Positions 45,339-57,634 of a stretch of 64,000 nucleotides of DNA are shown here, piece after piece. The position numbers and the translations under genes are program-made. The stretch is from Mytilinidion resinicola (Eukaryota > Ascomycota > Dothideomycetes > Mytilinidiales > Mytilinidiaceae). Positions within the stretch are counted from its first letter, which is position 1, and every line of letters begins with the position of its first letter. Where the stretch lies: the NCBI RefSeq assembly GCF_010093595.1, contig NW_022985461.1:373902-437901 (forward strand), written 5' to 3'. The notes below the pieces were generated by a model that saw only the letters and a list, made by a program, of their open reading frames with translations, ran no database searches and was not told the DNA's origin.

Positions 45339-47004
45339 ATGGAGGGCTTCGATACCATCACCATGTCCTACTTGGCGGCCCCAATGTCACTCCAGAACGT
45401 AACCGCGGGAGACCAGCACCAGCAGATGGTGCCGATGCTGCCGCTTGACGGCCTCGATCACCACTCTAATTACGACGCAGAGACCTTCGCGGGGTAAGCC
45501 CACCGTCCTGCGAGCAGCTCTCATGCAAATGCTGACCCTTCTAAGGAGCGACGATGCCACCTTTGCGCAGCACGCAATCCAGCCGCCGCCGCCCCTGAAG
45601 CGCTTCTCGAGCGCATATGAGGACCCCTTCTCCGACGCCCTCAGCACCTACGAGCCGCCGCCTCACCCCGACCAGAATGGCGCAGAGAGCCCGTCCATCG
45701 AGCGCGACAACAAGCTGCTCGGCTTCTCGCTGCCCGTCTATGCCTATCAGCTGCTCGACTACCAGTTCCGGCGGACCTCGATCAACATATCGGCGCAGCT
45801 GCATGGCATGTTCTTCCTCGCCGAGTCGCCCTGGGCCACCGCCGGCGATGTCGCTGCTCCGCCCACCGAGTTGACCTGCTACAGGAGGAACCTCTTCCAG
45901 ATTACCGGGACCATCACGTTACCTCGCGGGCTCCAGTACATCATCACCGAGCAGGGAGATCAGATTCCTATTATCGGACAGGAACTGAGCATTTCGGCCA
46001 CCGAGTCGCTGGAGGGAAACCCGGTGAAGATTATCTCGGTGCCATGGAAGACGCCAGCCAGCAGCTCGGCCGTCGTGGAGGACAAGACGGAGAAGGAGCC
46101 GCCCGCATATCCTCTAGACCTCTCCAATGGACAAGACATGGACTCAGAATACGTCAATTTCCCCATCGCATGGAAGAGGCTGCAGTTCCGCATAGCGACT
46201 GCGAACAACGGACGGAGGAAGGAGCTACAGCAGCACTTTGTGGTGCGTCTCAAGGTCATGGCCACACTATCTACTGGAGCGAAGATACCCATCTGCGAAG
46301 TTCGTTCGGGAGCTATCATCGTGCGCGGACGAAGCCCGAGGAACTTCCAGTCGCGGAAGGATTTCCCGATCAGTGGGGGCGGAAGCACTGCCCGAAAGGC
46401 CTCTCACATGCCAACCCAACCCCAGAGGACGTCGACGGGCGAATCGAGCCACAACAATGCGCTGCATGGCGATCGCAGTAATAAGCCGATGGACGTGCTC
46501 CAATTGCCCTTCCAGTTTGATGCCAACGACCTTCCCGTCTCGCCAGACATGTTCGACTGGAAGATCCCAACCGGCCAGCCCGGCGCTATGACTGCAATCC
46601 CGCAAGCGGCTGTATCGTATCCCATGCCATCAGCAAGTCCATACGCACAATCCAGTCCGGAGACCTCGAGGCAACAACAGAACCTTCGACCCCCGCCGGC
46701 GCCAATCAACTTGTCACTGACAGACGAAGAACCAAAGAAATCCGCCTCGCCTTCTGACCCAGTGAAGAAGCACCAGAGACTGACCCCTGCTAGACCCCCG
46801 TCTTTCTCATTGAATCTGATTAGTAGTCCGGACGAAAGCGCAGATCTCTTGTACGAGTACTTCCCGCTAGGGCTGGATGACTGGATGCCACCCGTCGACG
46901 CTGTATACCGGCCACACGTCGTTCACCACACGAATCTGCCCCAAGATCCCAAAGCTGTTGCTGTCAAGAGCCGATCCAAGCGATACTTCTCCGAGAACTG
47001 GTGA
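45339..47004 (+). CDS. ron1: Ndt80-like (PhoG fold) transcription factor, RON1 type
   Basis: Exon 1 (45339-45493) and exon 2 (45546-47004) join in phase to 537 residues, starting MEGFDTITMSYLAAPMS. The Ndt80/PhoG DNA-binding domain spans about residues 95-330: RDNKLLGFSLPVYAYQ, CYRRNLFQITGTITLPRG, YVNFPIAWKRLQFRIATAN, HFVVRLKVMATLSTG and the basic strand-end IIVRGRSPRNFQSRKDF. The C-terminal 200 residues are Pro/Ser/Gln-rich, as in activation regions. In Trichoderma reesei the Ndt80-like factor RON1 controls the GlcNAc cluster and is encoded in it. The position here, between nag3 and hxk3, supports the same role. Nuclear location is expected. Confidence 0.93.
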
Positions 47005-50000
47005 TGTGATAGATTGACCCTGCCACGAGACCTGGATGTTGGTAGCATACTCGAACAGAAGACGATGTTCCGGCCGGTTCAGTTCACAAACGCGGCACCG
47101 GAACAACAAATGCGCAGCTTTGATGTTCTACGATGCGCTCTACGGCCCACGCCTCCTCTCACCGTGTGCGTGCAACGTGCCGCGTGCGACGGCCCGATCT
47201 TGGTATCGGCATGATCTTACGCCCGGCTGGCGGGGTGACCGAGCCTCTAAGACACCTAACTCGGTGATGCGAGCGGAGGAATCACAGCGCCATTGGATTT
47301 AGGCCACGAAGTTCTTTTTCGTTCGTCCTACCGCCCCGAAGTCGCCTCCAGACTCTTAGCCTCTTTCAGACCCTATCGGACCGAGAGATCTGCCGACAGA
47401 CTCATCCTGGGACTCCACATCGAGAGATAGGCTTCCATCCTAGTATAGGCCCTGTTGTGTTAAGCTTACCTATTCGGCTGCAGCTGATTCCCTATCCTTG
47501 GACTCCATAGTGGACCTTGAACCTCGAATTCTGGCACCGATACGACTTTCTTACCACAAGCGAGCGTCCCTTTATCTTCGATTCCGCCGTTTCCAGCGAT
47601 CTTTTCCATGGACCTTTGGGCGTTATGCGGTGTTTTATTCATCAACGGACGGGAACGAGACGATTTGTATGGAATATACCAAATTTACGGATGGACTCAA
47701 ATCTCTTTCAAATCTCGGAAGCATACCCCCTTTCCATTGATACCTTGGCACGGTGCGACTATTTTTCTCTCCTCCATGGATTGAATTTGGGATGGCTTTT
47801 TCTTCTTGGCGATGGCGATGGCGGTTGAGCGATTGATTGAGAGATATTGATTGATGGATGAGGAGGATCATTGTATAACTTACCCCAGGGCATATTTCTA
47901 TTCCAGGTGTTACGGGGCGGACTGCGATAGGATTGGAGAAAGCGAGAAATGTGTCCCTTATACGAATTTTTTTTTTTTCAAATCTCAGTTTCTGGTGATC
48001 CTGGGTCTCTCGTGAAGGTCTGGTCCACTGGAAAGGGGCCATGGCAGTTCGTTCGAAAGAAAAAGTAACTGTGGTTACCCGTGACCGGAGAAAGAAGAAG
48101 GAGAAGAAGAAGAGAAAAAAGAAAGGGTAGGAAAGTTGAGGCAGCTCTGCGCTTTAAAACCTACTCATACGTCTGACGCGAATACCACCTACCTCTTTCC
48201 TCTCTATCTAGGCTGACCGCTACCAGAGGAAGCAATCCGACCCTCTTTTCACCTCATGATGCGTCGATGGCGTGCTGAGCTGATTATTGATATCCACCGC
48301 ATCCCAATATCTTTCCGCAGCGTCGGATAGAGGAGATTCGCAACCTACGCCACTAGCCTAAGCGTATGAGATTGTTACTGCAACCCTAGAGACCGTGCAA
48401 GGAAAAAACTCGACAAGCCACCATCGGTTTCGAAGCATTGATGAAAAAAAGGATATCTAAGATCCACAATTTTTGGAGGCAACGTCGAAACGCTTCCGCC
48501 ACCTCGTATCGTTTACTTAGGGAGAGGCGACGACAAACAAAGACGTCGGGGCAATTGTTGTTACGCAATCGGTAGTTTTCTTGCTTCCATGGCCAGATGT
48601 CGTGATCTTCTTACAACCGATCCGCTCGGAGAAGTTACCGTGCCTGTGAGGAGAGACGTGCTGTAGCATCAGATTCTACACTGCCGATGTTTCCACGCTT
48701 TTACGAGCTCGAAAGCTGAGGAGAATGTGCGGTAGAATCGGAGAAGGCGAAAAGACGGTAGCATGATGCATACAAACATCGTCGCTGAGATTAAAGTGTT
48801 AGAGAAGCAGCATATTCCATGATATGGTGTGCGTACGGGTTCCACGTATATATTTACCATCGTTCCAATAATAGCATCACCCGCCAACCTAACAAACTTA
48901 CCCATACGCACACTTACACCACAAATTACATAGCCGACCCAAACCTTAGCAAACACGCACGCAAGCGGGCAGCAGCCCTCAAATTTTGCTGGTTTGGTTG
49001 GGTAAGGCAAGTTAGCGCCAGGAATGTGGGGAATCATGGATGCATTACGATCGGGTTTGGTTAGTTTTTCGAGATGGGATGGGATGAGATGGACCGCCGC
49101 GATGCAACCTCGCCCGCGGCACCGCAAACGAACGAACCACGTAAACGAAGTTTGCTCGCGCACGCAATACGTGTGTTTGTTGGGTCTTTGCAGGAATTGA
49201 AGCGCCGGAACAAGCGGGGTTTGGGACGTGTGTTGCGGTGTAGGAAAATCACCTTATTTTGATATCGGCGCGGACTTGATGTAGTATCTGGCTTTGCTGG
49301 CAATCTTCCGCTAGCCCAAAGTCCGCGATTGAGCATGGAAGATCCAGGCCCTAGCCATTAGTTTAGATCAGCGCCTCATGCCTCTCTGAGGTGTCGGTGT
49401 CCGACTGAGCTGACATACAAATGTTGCTTTATCGAGTGCAGGTTTCCGATGACAGAAATGTAACCTCGTCTAAATGATGGATATTGTGAGGAAGAAGCAG
49501 CTTGAGCGAGAGTGCGGAAGTTGGCGGAATCCCAAGTTCCTGAATACGAATCTTACGCTCTCGTCATCGCTAAGGTTTCACGATCTCTGGATGTAGTGAT
49601 TGCCTGACAGCTTTGTCATCGAATGCGGCCAGCAAGTGCGCCCGTGGCAAGCTCGAGGATGCTTATTAAATAAGAAGCGTATACCAATACGCCCCTCAGT
49701 AACTCGCTTTCAAAAATGATAAGAGAGATAGCGCATCGCCTATAGTATAGATATGATCGTAAATGGCAAGATAAATGGCACTAAAAACTTTTGCTTCATG
49801 AGAAAAGCTATCCGCCAGGATTCTCTAAAATCGCAGAATAACCAAACCCCGAAACCTTGATTTAAGTCTGCCCGGTTGCGCAAGCAAGCATACCCACACC
49901 TTATCGGTGAAACGCCAAGCCCGTTGCTTCGAAACGCCGAAGGCCAAATGCATGACAAAAATGATGAAAAGAGAAGAAGAATGTGACATCAGCGGATCCT

Positions 50001-50379
50001 GCAGACCCTACCTTTGCTCGAAACATACAACGGGGAACATCAAGTGGTAGTATAGGGTAGTAAAAGAAACCACGACGTGGCATGCCGGGCAAGGGCGATT
50101 GATGCCGGTAGCAAGCAAGAGAATTAGAAAGGAAAAGAAAAATGGATGCAAAATCCGAGAACCCCGACCGGCTCACGCTCCCGTAAGAGCGTGAGCTGGC
50201 TCTAAGATCCTACCAAATAAATGGATCCCGTTGTAACATCGCAAAATGCACGTGACTCGTGATACTATGCTTCCCATCCGTAATAGCCAATTCGATTTAC
50301 CAGACGCCTAGCCATGCAAGGAGGACAGACAAATAGGAGGAAAGGGGTGTTGTGGCAATGAAAGACCAAGTCAAGGGAC
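47005..50379. other. 3.4 kb gene-free stretch inside the GlcNAc cluster
   Basis: ron1 and hxk3 converge on this region, so it holds two 3' ends, but 3.4 kb is long for that. It has only short frames on both strands. Notable points are a T11-type run near 47970, a purine-rich tract near 48090-48130 and a perfect hairpin at 50168-50199. No tRNA, protein or transposon was recognised. Confidence 0.5.
50168..50199 (+). other. strong hairpin (13 bp stem, 6 nt loop)
   Basis: gctcacgctc at 50171-50180 and gagcgtgagc at 50187-50196 are exact inverted repeats around the loop ccgtaa. The stem extends three more pairs outward with one G-T wobble. It lies 180 bp beyond the stop codon of hxk3, in its likely 3' UTR. 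Confidence 0.7.
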
Positions 50380-52140
50380 TCAGGCTTCGCGTTGCTCAAG
50401 GCAGCACACACCCACGGCGGCGCCGAAGATCGCTGATTCGACAGCTGGCTCTAGTACGACGGAGTGTGGCTCTGCGCCCGATAGGTCTGTGAGCTCGTCC
50501 AGGTAGGACTGGCAGAGGTCCTTGAAGTACGGGTACTTCTCAATAACGGAACCGTTACAGCCAATTGACACGCGGCCAACACATGAGGGGCTAAGCCCCT
50601 CGGCGGATGCGCGAAGGGACCACAGCGCATGAATGCCTGCCGCAAGGTATGCAGCGGCGCGGTGCGACACGAGTTGCGAGATGTGGCGGACGAATGAGAG
50701 ATCGGAGAAGGTGGGGGGTTTCGGGAGGGGGTGAGCGGTCTGAAAAGCGGTGCAGGCTTGGGAAAGAGATGCAGACTCGTCACTTGAAGGAGAATCTGTC
50801 AGTATGACTCTAATAAGATGCTGTGGAGTACACTCACGACTCGAAAACGGCAATAATGCCGGTGTCTAAGGAATAGGCTTCTGATAGCTTTTCTGGGACT
50901 TCTCCACCGAACAGACCCGCCGTTCGGACCGCCTCGAGGAGAACTAACCGGACAATCTCTCCCAGATATCGGCCGCTGACAAGATGCTCAAAGGGTTGGA
51001 AGTCGGGGTGCGTGTGGTTAATATTTAGAGTGTCATCCCAGCGTGTCGTCGGTAGGATATTTTTGCCAAACATGCTGAGTTCTGTGTTGACAAGGACGTG
51101 GTTTGCTTGGTCGTGCCAACTTTGCGGCCGCTGTCCGAACTTGGAATGAGCCAAAGCGGAAACTGGAAGATGGACTGCGGCATTGAACCCAGTGCCAAGG
51201 ATCAGCGCTAGTCGCGTTGAGCTGTCCTTGTACGCTCTGGAGAGAAGAGTGGCGGAGGCGTCGTTGACAATAGAATCCATGCGGACGTTGAGGTTCTATA
51301 TTCTGATTAGTAAAAAATAGAATTCAGGGGCTGAACATAATGCTCACCCGTTCTTGACAAGACTTCATGATCAGCTCGCCAAGGTCTCGCCCAAGAGTGC
51401 CTTCCGTCGCCAGAAAGCCCTTGCCCATACTCAGCAGCATGCCGCTGCGTATTGACGTTTGTCTACAAGGACGTTAGCAATTCAGCCTGCAAATACGGGC
51501 AAAGATATGCATACTCGACAGGGAATGACCAAGCGAGGCCCATGGGAAGCGTCGATCCGTTGTTCCACGATTTCCCCTCTGGACCGGAAATGGACTCTTC
51601 GATCTTCTCCGCCATCCAGTCAAAGAATGCATGGCCCTTCAAGGAGCGGATGGCGTTGTCTATCCGGAAGCTCCGCATATGGGTAATTCGCATGCTCTCG
51701 GCGCCAGCTTTCTTTCCGTTCAACTCTACAAGCGCAACACGGAACGTCGAGCCACCCACGTCCAGCGCCAGGTACGTTCCCTGTTCGTCGCCGGTGGGAA
51801 GCGTGTGGTTGTAGGAGGGCAGCATGCAGATGTTGCTCGCCTGGAGCTTGGGGTAGAACTGCTTCTGCAGCTTTGCAGACATGGCCAGCAGGCTCTTTGC
51901 ATTCAGCGGGGCCTCGAACAGGCGCTGGACCTCGCTCCGGTAGTCCTCGAGCGAGCGGTCGCAGGCGCGTACGACATCTCGTATGCGCTTGGGCCCCCCG
52001 AGCGAGGGGAATATGGCCTGGATGAATGACGGCAGCATCAGGATGCGCTCGAGGGCAGAGATGAATCTCTGCCAGAGGTCTAGCATGGGAGGAGGGGCTC
52101 CTTGGTCTTTCGACGGTGAGACGGTGGTCGAGGGACACAT
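50380..52140 (-). CDS. hxk3: hexokinase-family N-acetylglucosamine kinase
   Basis: It phosphorylates GlcNAc at C6 on entry to the pathway. Exons 51515-52140, 51348-51462, 50838-51295 and 50782 down to 50380 join in phase to 533 residues from the ATG at 52140 ([12 protein letters not shown]); MLDLWQRF at 52086 is an alternative start. Hexokinase marks are present with changes: the phosphate loop [17 protein letters not shown], the sugar loop [15 protein letters not shown] followed by [19 protein letters not shown] with the catalytic Asp, and [12 protein letters not shown]. The C-terminal half has [14 protein letters not shown] and [16 protein letters not shown], as in hexokinase 2 domains. These divergent motifs, and the cluster, fit HXK3/NagK-type GlcNAc kinases rather than glucose hexokinase. 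Confidence 0.92.
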
Positions 52141-54837
52141 GCGGCGTGGCTGCGGGAGTGGTTGGTGGGCGGGATGCGGGTGAATGGCTGGGCGCAGCAG
52201 CGGGGGTGGAGCAGTCAAAGTAGGTATGCAGTCAGATCAGGGCGTTGAGGGGCAGCAGGGCAGGACGATTTCAGGCGGGCCGGTGGATGTCGACCGATGT
52301 CGCAAACAGCTCTTATGCATGGCGGTTGTACGGGCGGGCTCAGTTGTTAGATGTAGAGGCGCTGGAAGGTGTCATCCGCTACGACGGCGGGGCCCTTCAT
52401 TGCGTGCGCGTGGAGGGCACCGGAGAATGAACGGGCAGGATGGACAGGACGGGCAGGGCGGCCAGGCAGCTGGGGCGCTGGGGGACGCTGGGGACGGCCA
52501 GGGAATGCTCTGCGGCCAGCGTCGTGGGAGCGGATTGCTGATGCCCTCAGCGCCTGCGACGGTGGGCGCTGGGGACTCGCCGGGGCGATATGGGGCACGG
52601 CAGCAGCAAGGGCTGGAGCTTGCGCCGAGGATCGAGCCGCGCCGTGTGAGTGGCCGTGGCCGCTGTTACAGCGAGATCGACTATGGTGAGGTTGGAGGCT
52701 AGGGTTACATACCGCCTCGAGGCCGACTCGCAACCACGCACGCAGCAGACGGGGCGCGCAGACGGGCCACGCCGGAGAACAGAAGCCAGCAGCGCGAGCC
52801 GGGGGTTGCAAGGGCCGGCAGTGTGTCGTGTGGAGCGCGTATCGTGTGTTTATCGTCGCATCAATGGGGTCGATTCCACCATGCTGGATCGGCATGGTGA
52901 TGGGAGCTGGGAATCGCCAGCCTTGGGACGGGAAGAGCTGCCAGGTCCCAAGTGGCTTCCAAGGCTCAGCGGCCTGCTTCAGCCACAGCAGCCGCGGAAC
53001 GCCCAGGCTTCCGCCGCGAGCCAAGATCCCGCTGGCGTAAAGCCCCGCAATCTCCACCCTTCGCCCGTGGCTCGTGTGGGGCGCTACCCCTCTGCTATCT
53101 GCGCGTGGGATTCCCATAAATAAACCTCATATAACTCGTAGCGGCCCGCTGCCAGATCTGTACCACCCTCCGCAACACCACCTGGACACCCCGAGGTCAC
53201 TCTCCTCTCATGGCGACGACACGAAACGCAGGCCGCCAACGCAGGCCACGAAACGCTTGCCTGCACAAGGATGTTGACGACATGGCTCGGCAGCGGTAAT
53301 ACGCCTCCCGTGCTAAACCACCGCAGAACCACCGCGAGACGGGGAGAGGCGTGAGCATAAGTGGTCACACCTCGAGTGTAACCACAGCCAAGGTCCTGTC
53401 AAGACGAGCATCCTCTATCCGGCCTGATCTCCCCAGACTTTCGCTTCTTCACGCGCCCACATTGGGTGGAACGCACTCAAGCTCCATCTCGCGCCGCGTT
53501 GGGTGGCATGGCATGCCCGTATTAAGCAATCTAGCCTCCTCCTCCACCCGCGCTATCGCCAATCCTCCCAGCGACCTCACGCTGCAACTGAAACACCACC
53601 GCATCGGCCCTCGATAAGGCTGGCCCACCAGCTCTCATCCCTGCAATGCTCCCCTCCCCTCCCTAAGCTCGCCCGCTACCTACCATCCTGCAGCTAACCG
53701 CGAGCGCCGCCCGGCAATCAAGTGGGCCCCCCCCCGGTCGCCACGAAGCTTCTTCGATACTGTACCCTCTATCCCAGGTTACGCGCCGCTAGCTCGGCCA
53801 CGTTGCAGCGGGATGTGCGCACGAGGATGCCCTTATCCGTTTGCTCCCCCCCGTTTGCTTCTGCCCACCCCCTGTGCTACCGTCGCTAGTGGGAGGGAGA
53901 TACGTTCAGACGGCATGGCACGAGTCTGGGGAAAGGAACCCCGTTTGATCGGGTGACACCTGGGATATACCTAGGCGAAGCTAGCGATGGACCGGAACCC
54001 AAACCCCGGGGTGTTGGTGTTGGGTCTTGAGACGGGTGGTGGTGATGGTGATGGTGATGGTAGTATCGTCGTATATGCGGAGGGGTTGTTTGCTACTCGT
54101 GTTGTGGTTGTGTTGTGATCTATCATCAGACGCATGCGGGCTATTGGGAGGCTATTAATAGCATATCGCTCTGGAAATTTAGCGGGATATCATGGTCTTG
54201 TTCAGTTATGCTTCATAGATGTTATGGTTGCGGCAGAGATGCGTCAATAGAGAGTGGTGCGCGGTTGTTGCCAGAAGGGAGATTCTTCGGAGTGACAGTC
54301 GAGTGTCCGTGTTGAATGAGTGCCTGTCGTCTAATTGAGGTGTAATGCAATACCCAACATTTTGAAAGATAAAATTGGCTGCTAGCGCAGAGGACCTCCA
54401 TATCATCAAAATCAGTCTTTGTTATAAGTTTATGTGATCTACTATGGAAAGAGGTTTCCATGCGTCAGTTGAGATGCAGTCACACGAGCAGCACTACTGT
54501 CTGAACAAGTTCTTGATATTTTCAAGTGTCAAATTCATTGGGTATCGAGATATTACTACGATTGCCAGCCATCAAGGAACACGACCTATCCTCCCTCTAG
54601 AGCCCGACCATGTACCCTTTAACGCATATAAGATGCATCGTTGTAAGTAGCTACCCCCTCTAGCAGATCTTGTAGCCCAGCTCTCTAGGACGACTCCCAC
54701 CGTGCTCTCATAACGACAATGCTCGCTCGTAAATTCTCCGCCTCGTGTGTCGCGTGGAAGTCGCTTGCTCAAATAAACGCTCAACTACACCGTAGATACA
54801 CGAAGTGAATTAGTAGGAAAAGGAAAGAGAGGGGAAA
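52141..54837. other. 2.7 kb between ngt1 and hxk3, no gene supported
   Basis: Holds the hxk3 promoter (both neighbours read leftward) and the ngt1 3' region. It is GC-rich with Pro/Arg/Gly-rich frames to about 53900 that show no motif. AT-richer DNA follows. A GGTGAT microsatellite lies at 54035-54060. Confidence 0.45.
54035..54060 (+). repeat. ggt/gat microsatellite
   Basis: Short tandem run of ggtggt followed by three to four ggtgat units in non-coding DNA. Confidence 0.75.
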
Positions 54838-56492
54838 TTAAGCCTTCTCGTCCTCGTGGATGATCTTGGTGGCAACCACGTCCTCGATAGTCTCGTCGGT
54901 GAATGCGAGATCCTTCTCGAGAGCGGTGGTGTTTTCGACCTTCCAGAGGATAACGGGGACTGCGCAAAGCAGACTGCCGACGAGGAGACCCCAGTTGGAA
55001 GCGTACATGGCCGTGTACGAGACTCCATGGTCGTCCATAGCCCAGGTGATGGCGCCGCCAGCGGATTGGATGCCCTTGTAGAAACCGGCAAAGTTGGCAA
55101 GCTTTCGCGAGTTGTTGGTAAGAGCTCCCATAAACCTGGAAAGCATTAGTCACGTGTCCAGAGTAAAGGCAAGATCAAAGGGGAAAAAGTGGCTCACCAG
55201 TAGACAGATGTCTGCCACGCAGCATCAATGAAGCCGTAGAACATGTAGAGGAACATGGGGCCAACGTAGCCAGAATCTTCCCAATCCTTGGTCTTGAAGG
55301 TTAGGTTGCCGTCGGCATCAGTCGCGCTCGTGTCTGCGCGGGTGTAGGTCTTCTCGAAAGCATAGCCTCCGCCCCAAATAGCCATGATAATGACGAACAG
55401 AGCAATTATGCCGCCCTTAGCACGAGCCCGGCGGCTGAACCTCTCCAGGTCCAGGGCATAGCCGAAAACGAAAGCACCGACGATTTGCATCGAGTAGTAC
55501 AAGACGCTGTTCAGGGCCCTCGTGCGGGTGTTGAAGTAGGCGCCGTTGATGTCGTTGAAGTGGTAGGCGTAGAACCAGTTGGAAGCAAGGAACATGGGGA
55601 ACAGGGCAATGATGTAGGGGTCCGTCTGGAAAGTCTCCCAGAGACCGAGCAGCTCGGACTTCCACGACGGGTGCTTCATGAGAATAATCTTGGAGCCGTC
55701 ATGGCGAACGACATCCTTGGCATTGACCAAGCAGAGGGACAAACCAGCGCCGATCAGAGTTAGGACAAGGAATCCAATGTACGTGCCGTCGGAGACGGCG
55801 GAGTTGGTCTTGGTGTGGATGTTCTGGCCCAGGGGAATCTGTGCACCAAGTTAGTAGCCGCAATCGCGCAGAGGCCGGGTGAAACGTACCAAGCCACCAA
55901 TCACAGCGCCCAAGTTGAAAATCATCCAGAACCACGAAATGTAGCGGCCCTTGGAGGCTTCTGGGGGATAGGACATCATGATGGCGCCCTGGGCGCACCA
56001 CAAGATACCGGCGCACACACCGAGATAGGCACCGGTAAAGATGGAATATCCGGTGGTGTGGTGATGCTTGTAGGCGAGATACGAGGAAGTGTACAAGGCG
56101 TAGCCAGTGCCACCGAAAGACAGGGCGATCCGGATTCCGAGCTTGTTGGTGAAGGTTCCGGCGAAGAAGCCGACGACGGCGAAAGTCGAGTACAGGGCAA
56201 CATTGGTCTTGTCACCGACAGACTTGTCGACCAAGCCGCCGCCTCCCATGCCGTTCAGGGCGTTGAACATGCCGGGGCACATGAAGCAGACGAGGGAGAC
56301 GATGACCAGCTGCACGGGCGGCGAGGCATAGAAGGGGAACTTGTAGCTGCCGATCTTCAGCTGCTTGTACTTCCATGAGGTCGAGGCGCGGACTACAGCA
56401 GCCTCCTCGGCGTTGTAGGTCTGCGACGACTCGGTGGGCGTGCTGGCGCTGTGCTCGTGAGCTGCAGCGGCCTTCTCGGGCTGGTGATCCAT
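54838..56492 (-). CDS. ngt1: N-acetylglucosamine transporter, MFS UNC93-like (Ngt1)
   Basis: A plasma-membrane permease that brings GlcNAc into the cell. Exons 55890-56492, 55198-55838 and 54838-55135 join in phase to 513 residues. A hydrophilic N-terminus of about 60 residues precedes the first membrane helix (VQLVIVSLVCFMCPGMFNAL). Further helices include LYSTFAVVGFFAGTF, YSIFTGAYLGVCAGILWCAQ, ISWFWMIFNLGAVIGGL, YIGFLVLTLIGAGLSLCLV, IVGAFVFGYALDLERF, IIALFVIIMAIWGGGYAF and NWGLLVGSLLCAVPVILW. The motif MNxMGGGGL after helix 1 and the GQxxxxYPxxxxKGRYIS-like segment (MMSYPPEASKGRYISWFW) are typical of the UNC93/DUF895 branch. The acidic C-terminus ends IIHEDEKA. It is divergent from dam1. 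Confidence 0.93.
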
Positions 56493-57634
56493 TGCGGGAG
56501 CTGTTGGTGAGGGGCCTCGCGCAATTGCTGGTGCTGGTGGAAATGCAGAGGGCCGTCAACCAGGGCGGCGGGTGCTGGTGGAGCTCTGGGGTGCGGTGGA
56601 CCGTGGTGTTGAGGCTTGGTTGACCAGAAACAAAAGGCAAGCAGGAGCGGCAGGATTGGATTCTATTATAGCAGCTGCGGCCCAGGGTCCGGCTCACGTC
56701 GAGCGACTTTCGACCTCCTCCTTTCGCAGCACACCCGTTTGCTGCACGCGACACCGTGGGACGCCTCCGATCCATGCTCGGCGCCCTCCTCAGCGGGATC
56801 CTTTGGCTGCCATCTGCACCCCAAGCTCCACGACTCTGCCGAACGACCCAGGGACAGCGACGCAGCGCCGCGCTGGGCCTGTCCGGGGCTGCTTATCGTC
56901 GCCCCGCCACGCCGCCACGCCGTCCCGTGAGTGGCCCGCTGGGCGCCGCTTGCGTGCATGCGGCAGTGAAAGGCTGGAGAAAGGGTGAGGCGTGCAGCGG
57001 GCCCCCGGTCGGCTTCCCGCCAGCTGCAACGGTTGGCCTGCGCCCAGTCCGCCGTGGATGTAACCTCATCTGCTGCCGACTGCTCTACTATCGTGATGCG
57101 TCCCAGCATCTGTCCCCGCCGCTGCCAGGCTGCTATCTCCAACCGATAGCTGCGTCGCAGTTCTCTACACGCCGCCTCGCGCTTGATAGTCGCGTCGCAG
57201 CGCGCGGTGCATTCGACAGCCATCGAGATAGTCGCGTTCCAATCCGTTGTCGCACACCGACGGCCTGATAGAGGGGCCAGCGGGCGCCAGAGGGAGGTAT
57301 GCCGTGACCACAGCATGAGCTCCGGATCGAGGCCGGCTTTGTGAGGAGTCGGCCCATGGCTGCTCGCGGCGACGTGGTCGCGTAACACAGCGATGATACC
57401 AGCACCCGCCGCTCCAGTGCGTCCCCAACGGCGTGGCCAATTCACTCTCGCTGTTTGCCTTGTGACGGTGGAGAATTGCGGAGAGTGTGACGTGAGCACC
57501 GGTGCATGTCCTGCCGTAAATACAGCCAGTGGCCAAGCAGTAGTCTTCAGAACTCCCAGAGCTCACCAAGCAGACAACCTTAACAAAGACTATTCGACCT
57601 CACTCTGACCTTCCTCCACCGAACAACCGCCACT
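56493..57634. promoter_or_regulatory. divergent promoter of ngt1 and dam1
   Basis: About 1.1 kb between two pathway genes that start away from each other, so joint induction by GlcNAc is likely. Long frames here (for example on the minus strand near 56666-57499) are Arg/Ala-rich and unlike real proteins. Confidence 0.6.

Noticed and set aside
56666..57499. Minus-strand frame of 277 codons between ngt1 and dam1
   Set aside because: Composition typical of chance frames in GC-rich DNA; sits in a divergent promoter and overlaps open frames on the other strand.
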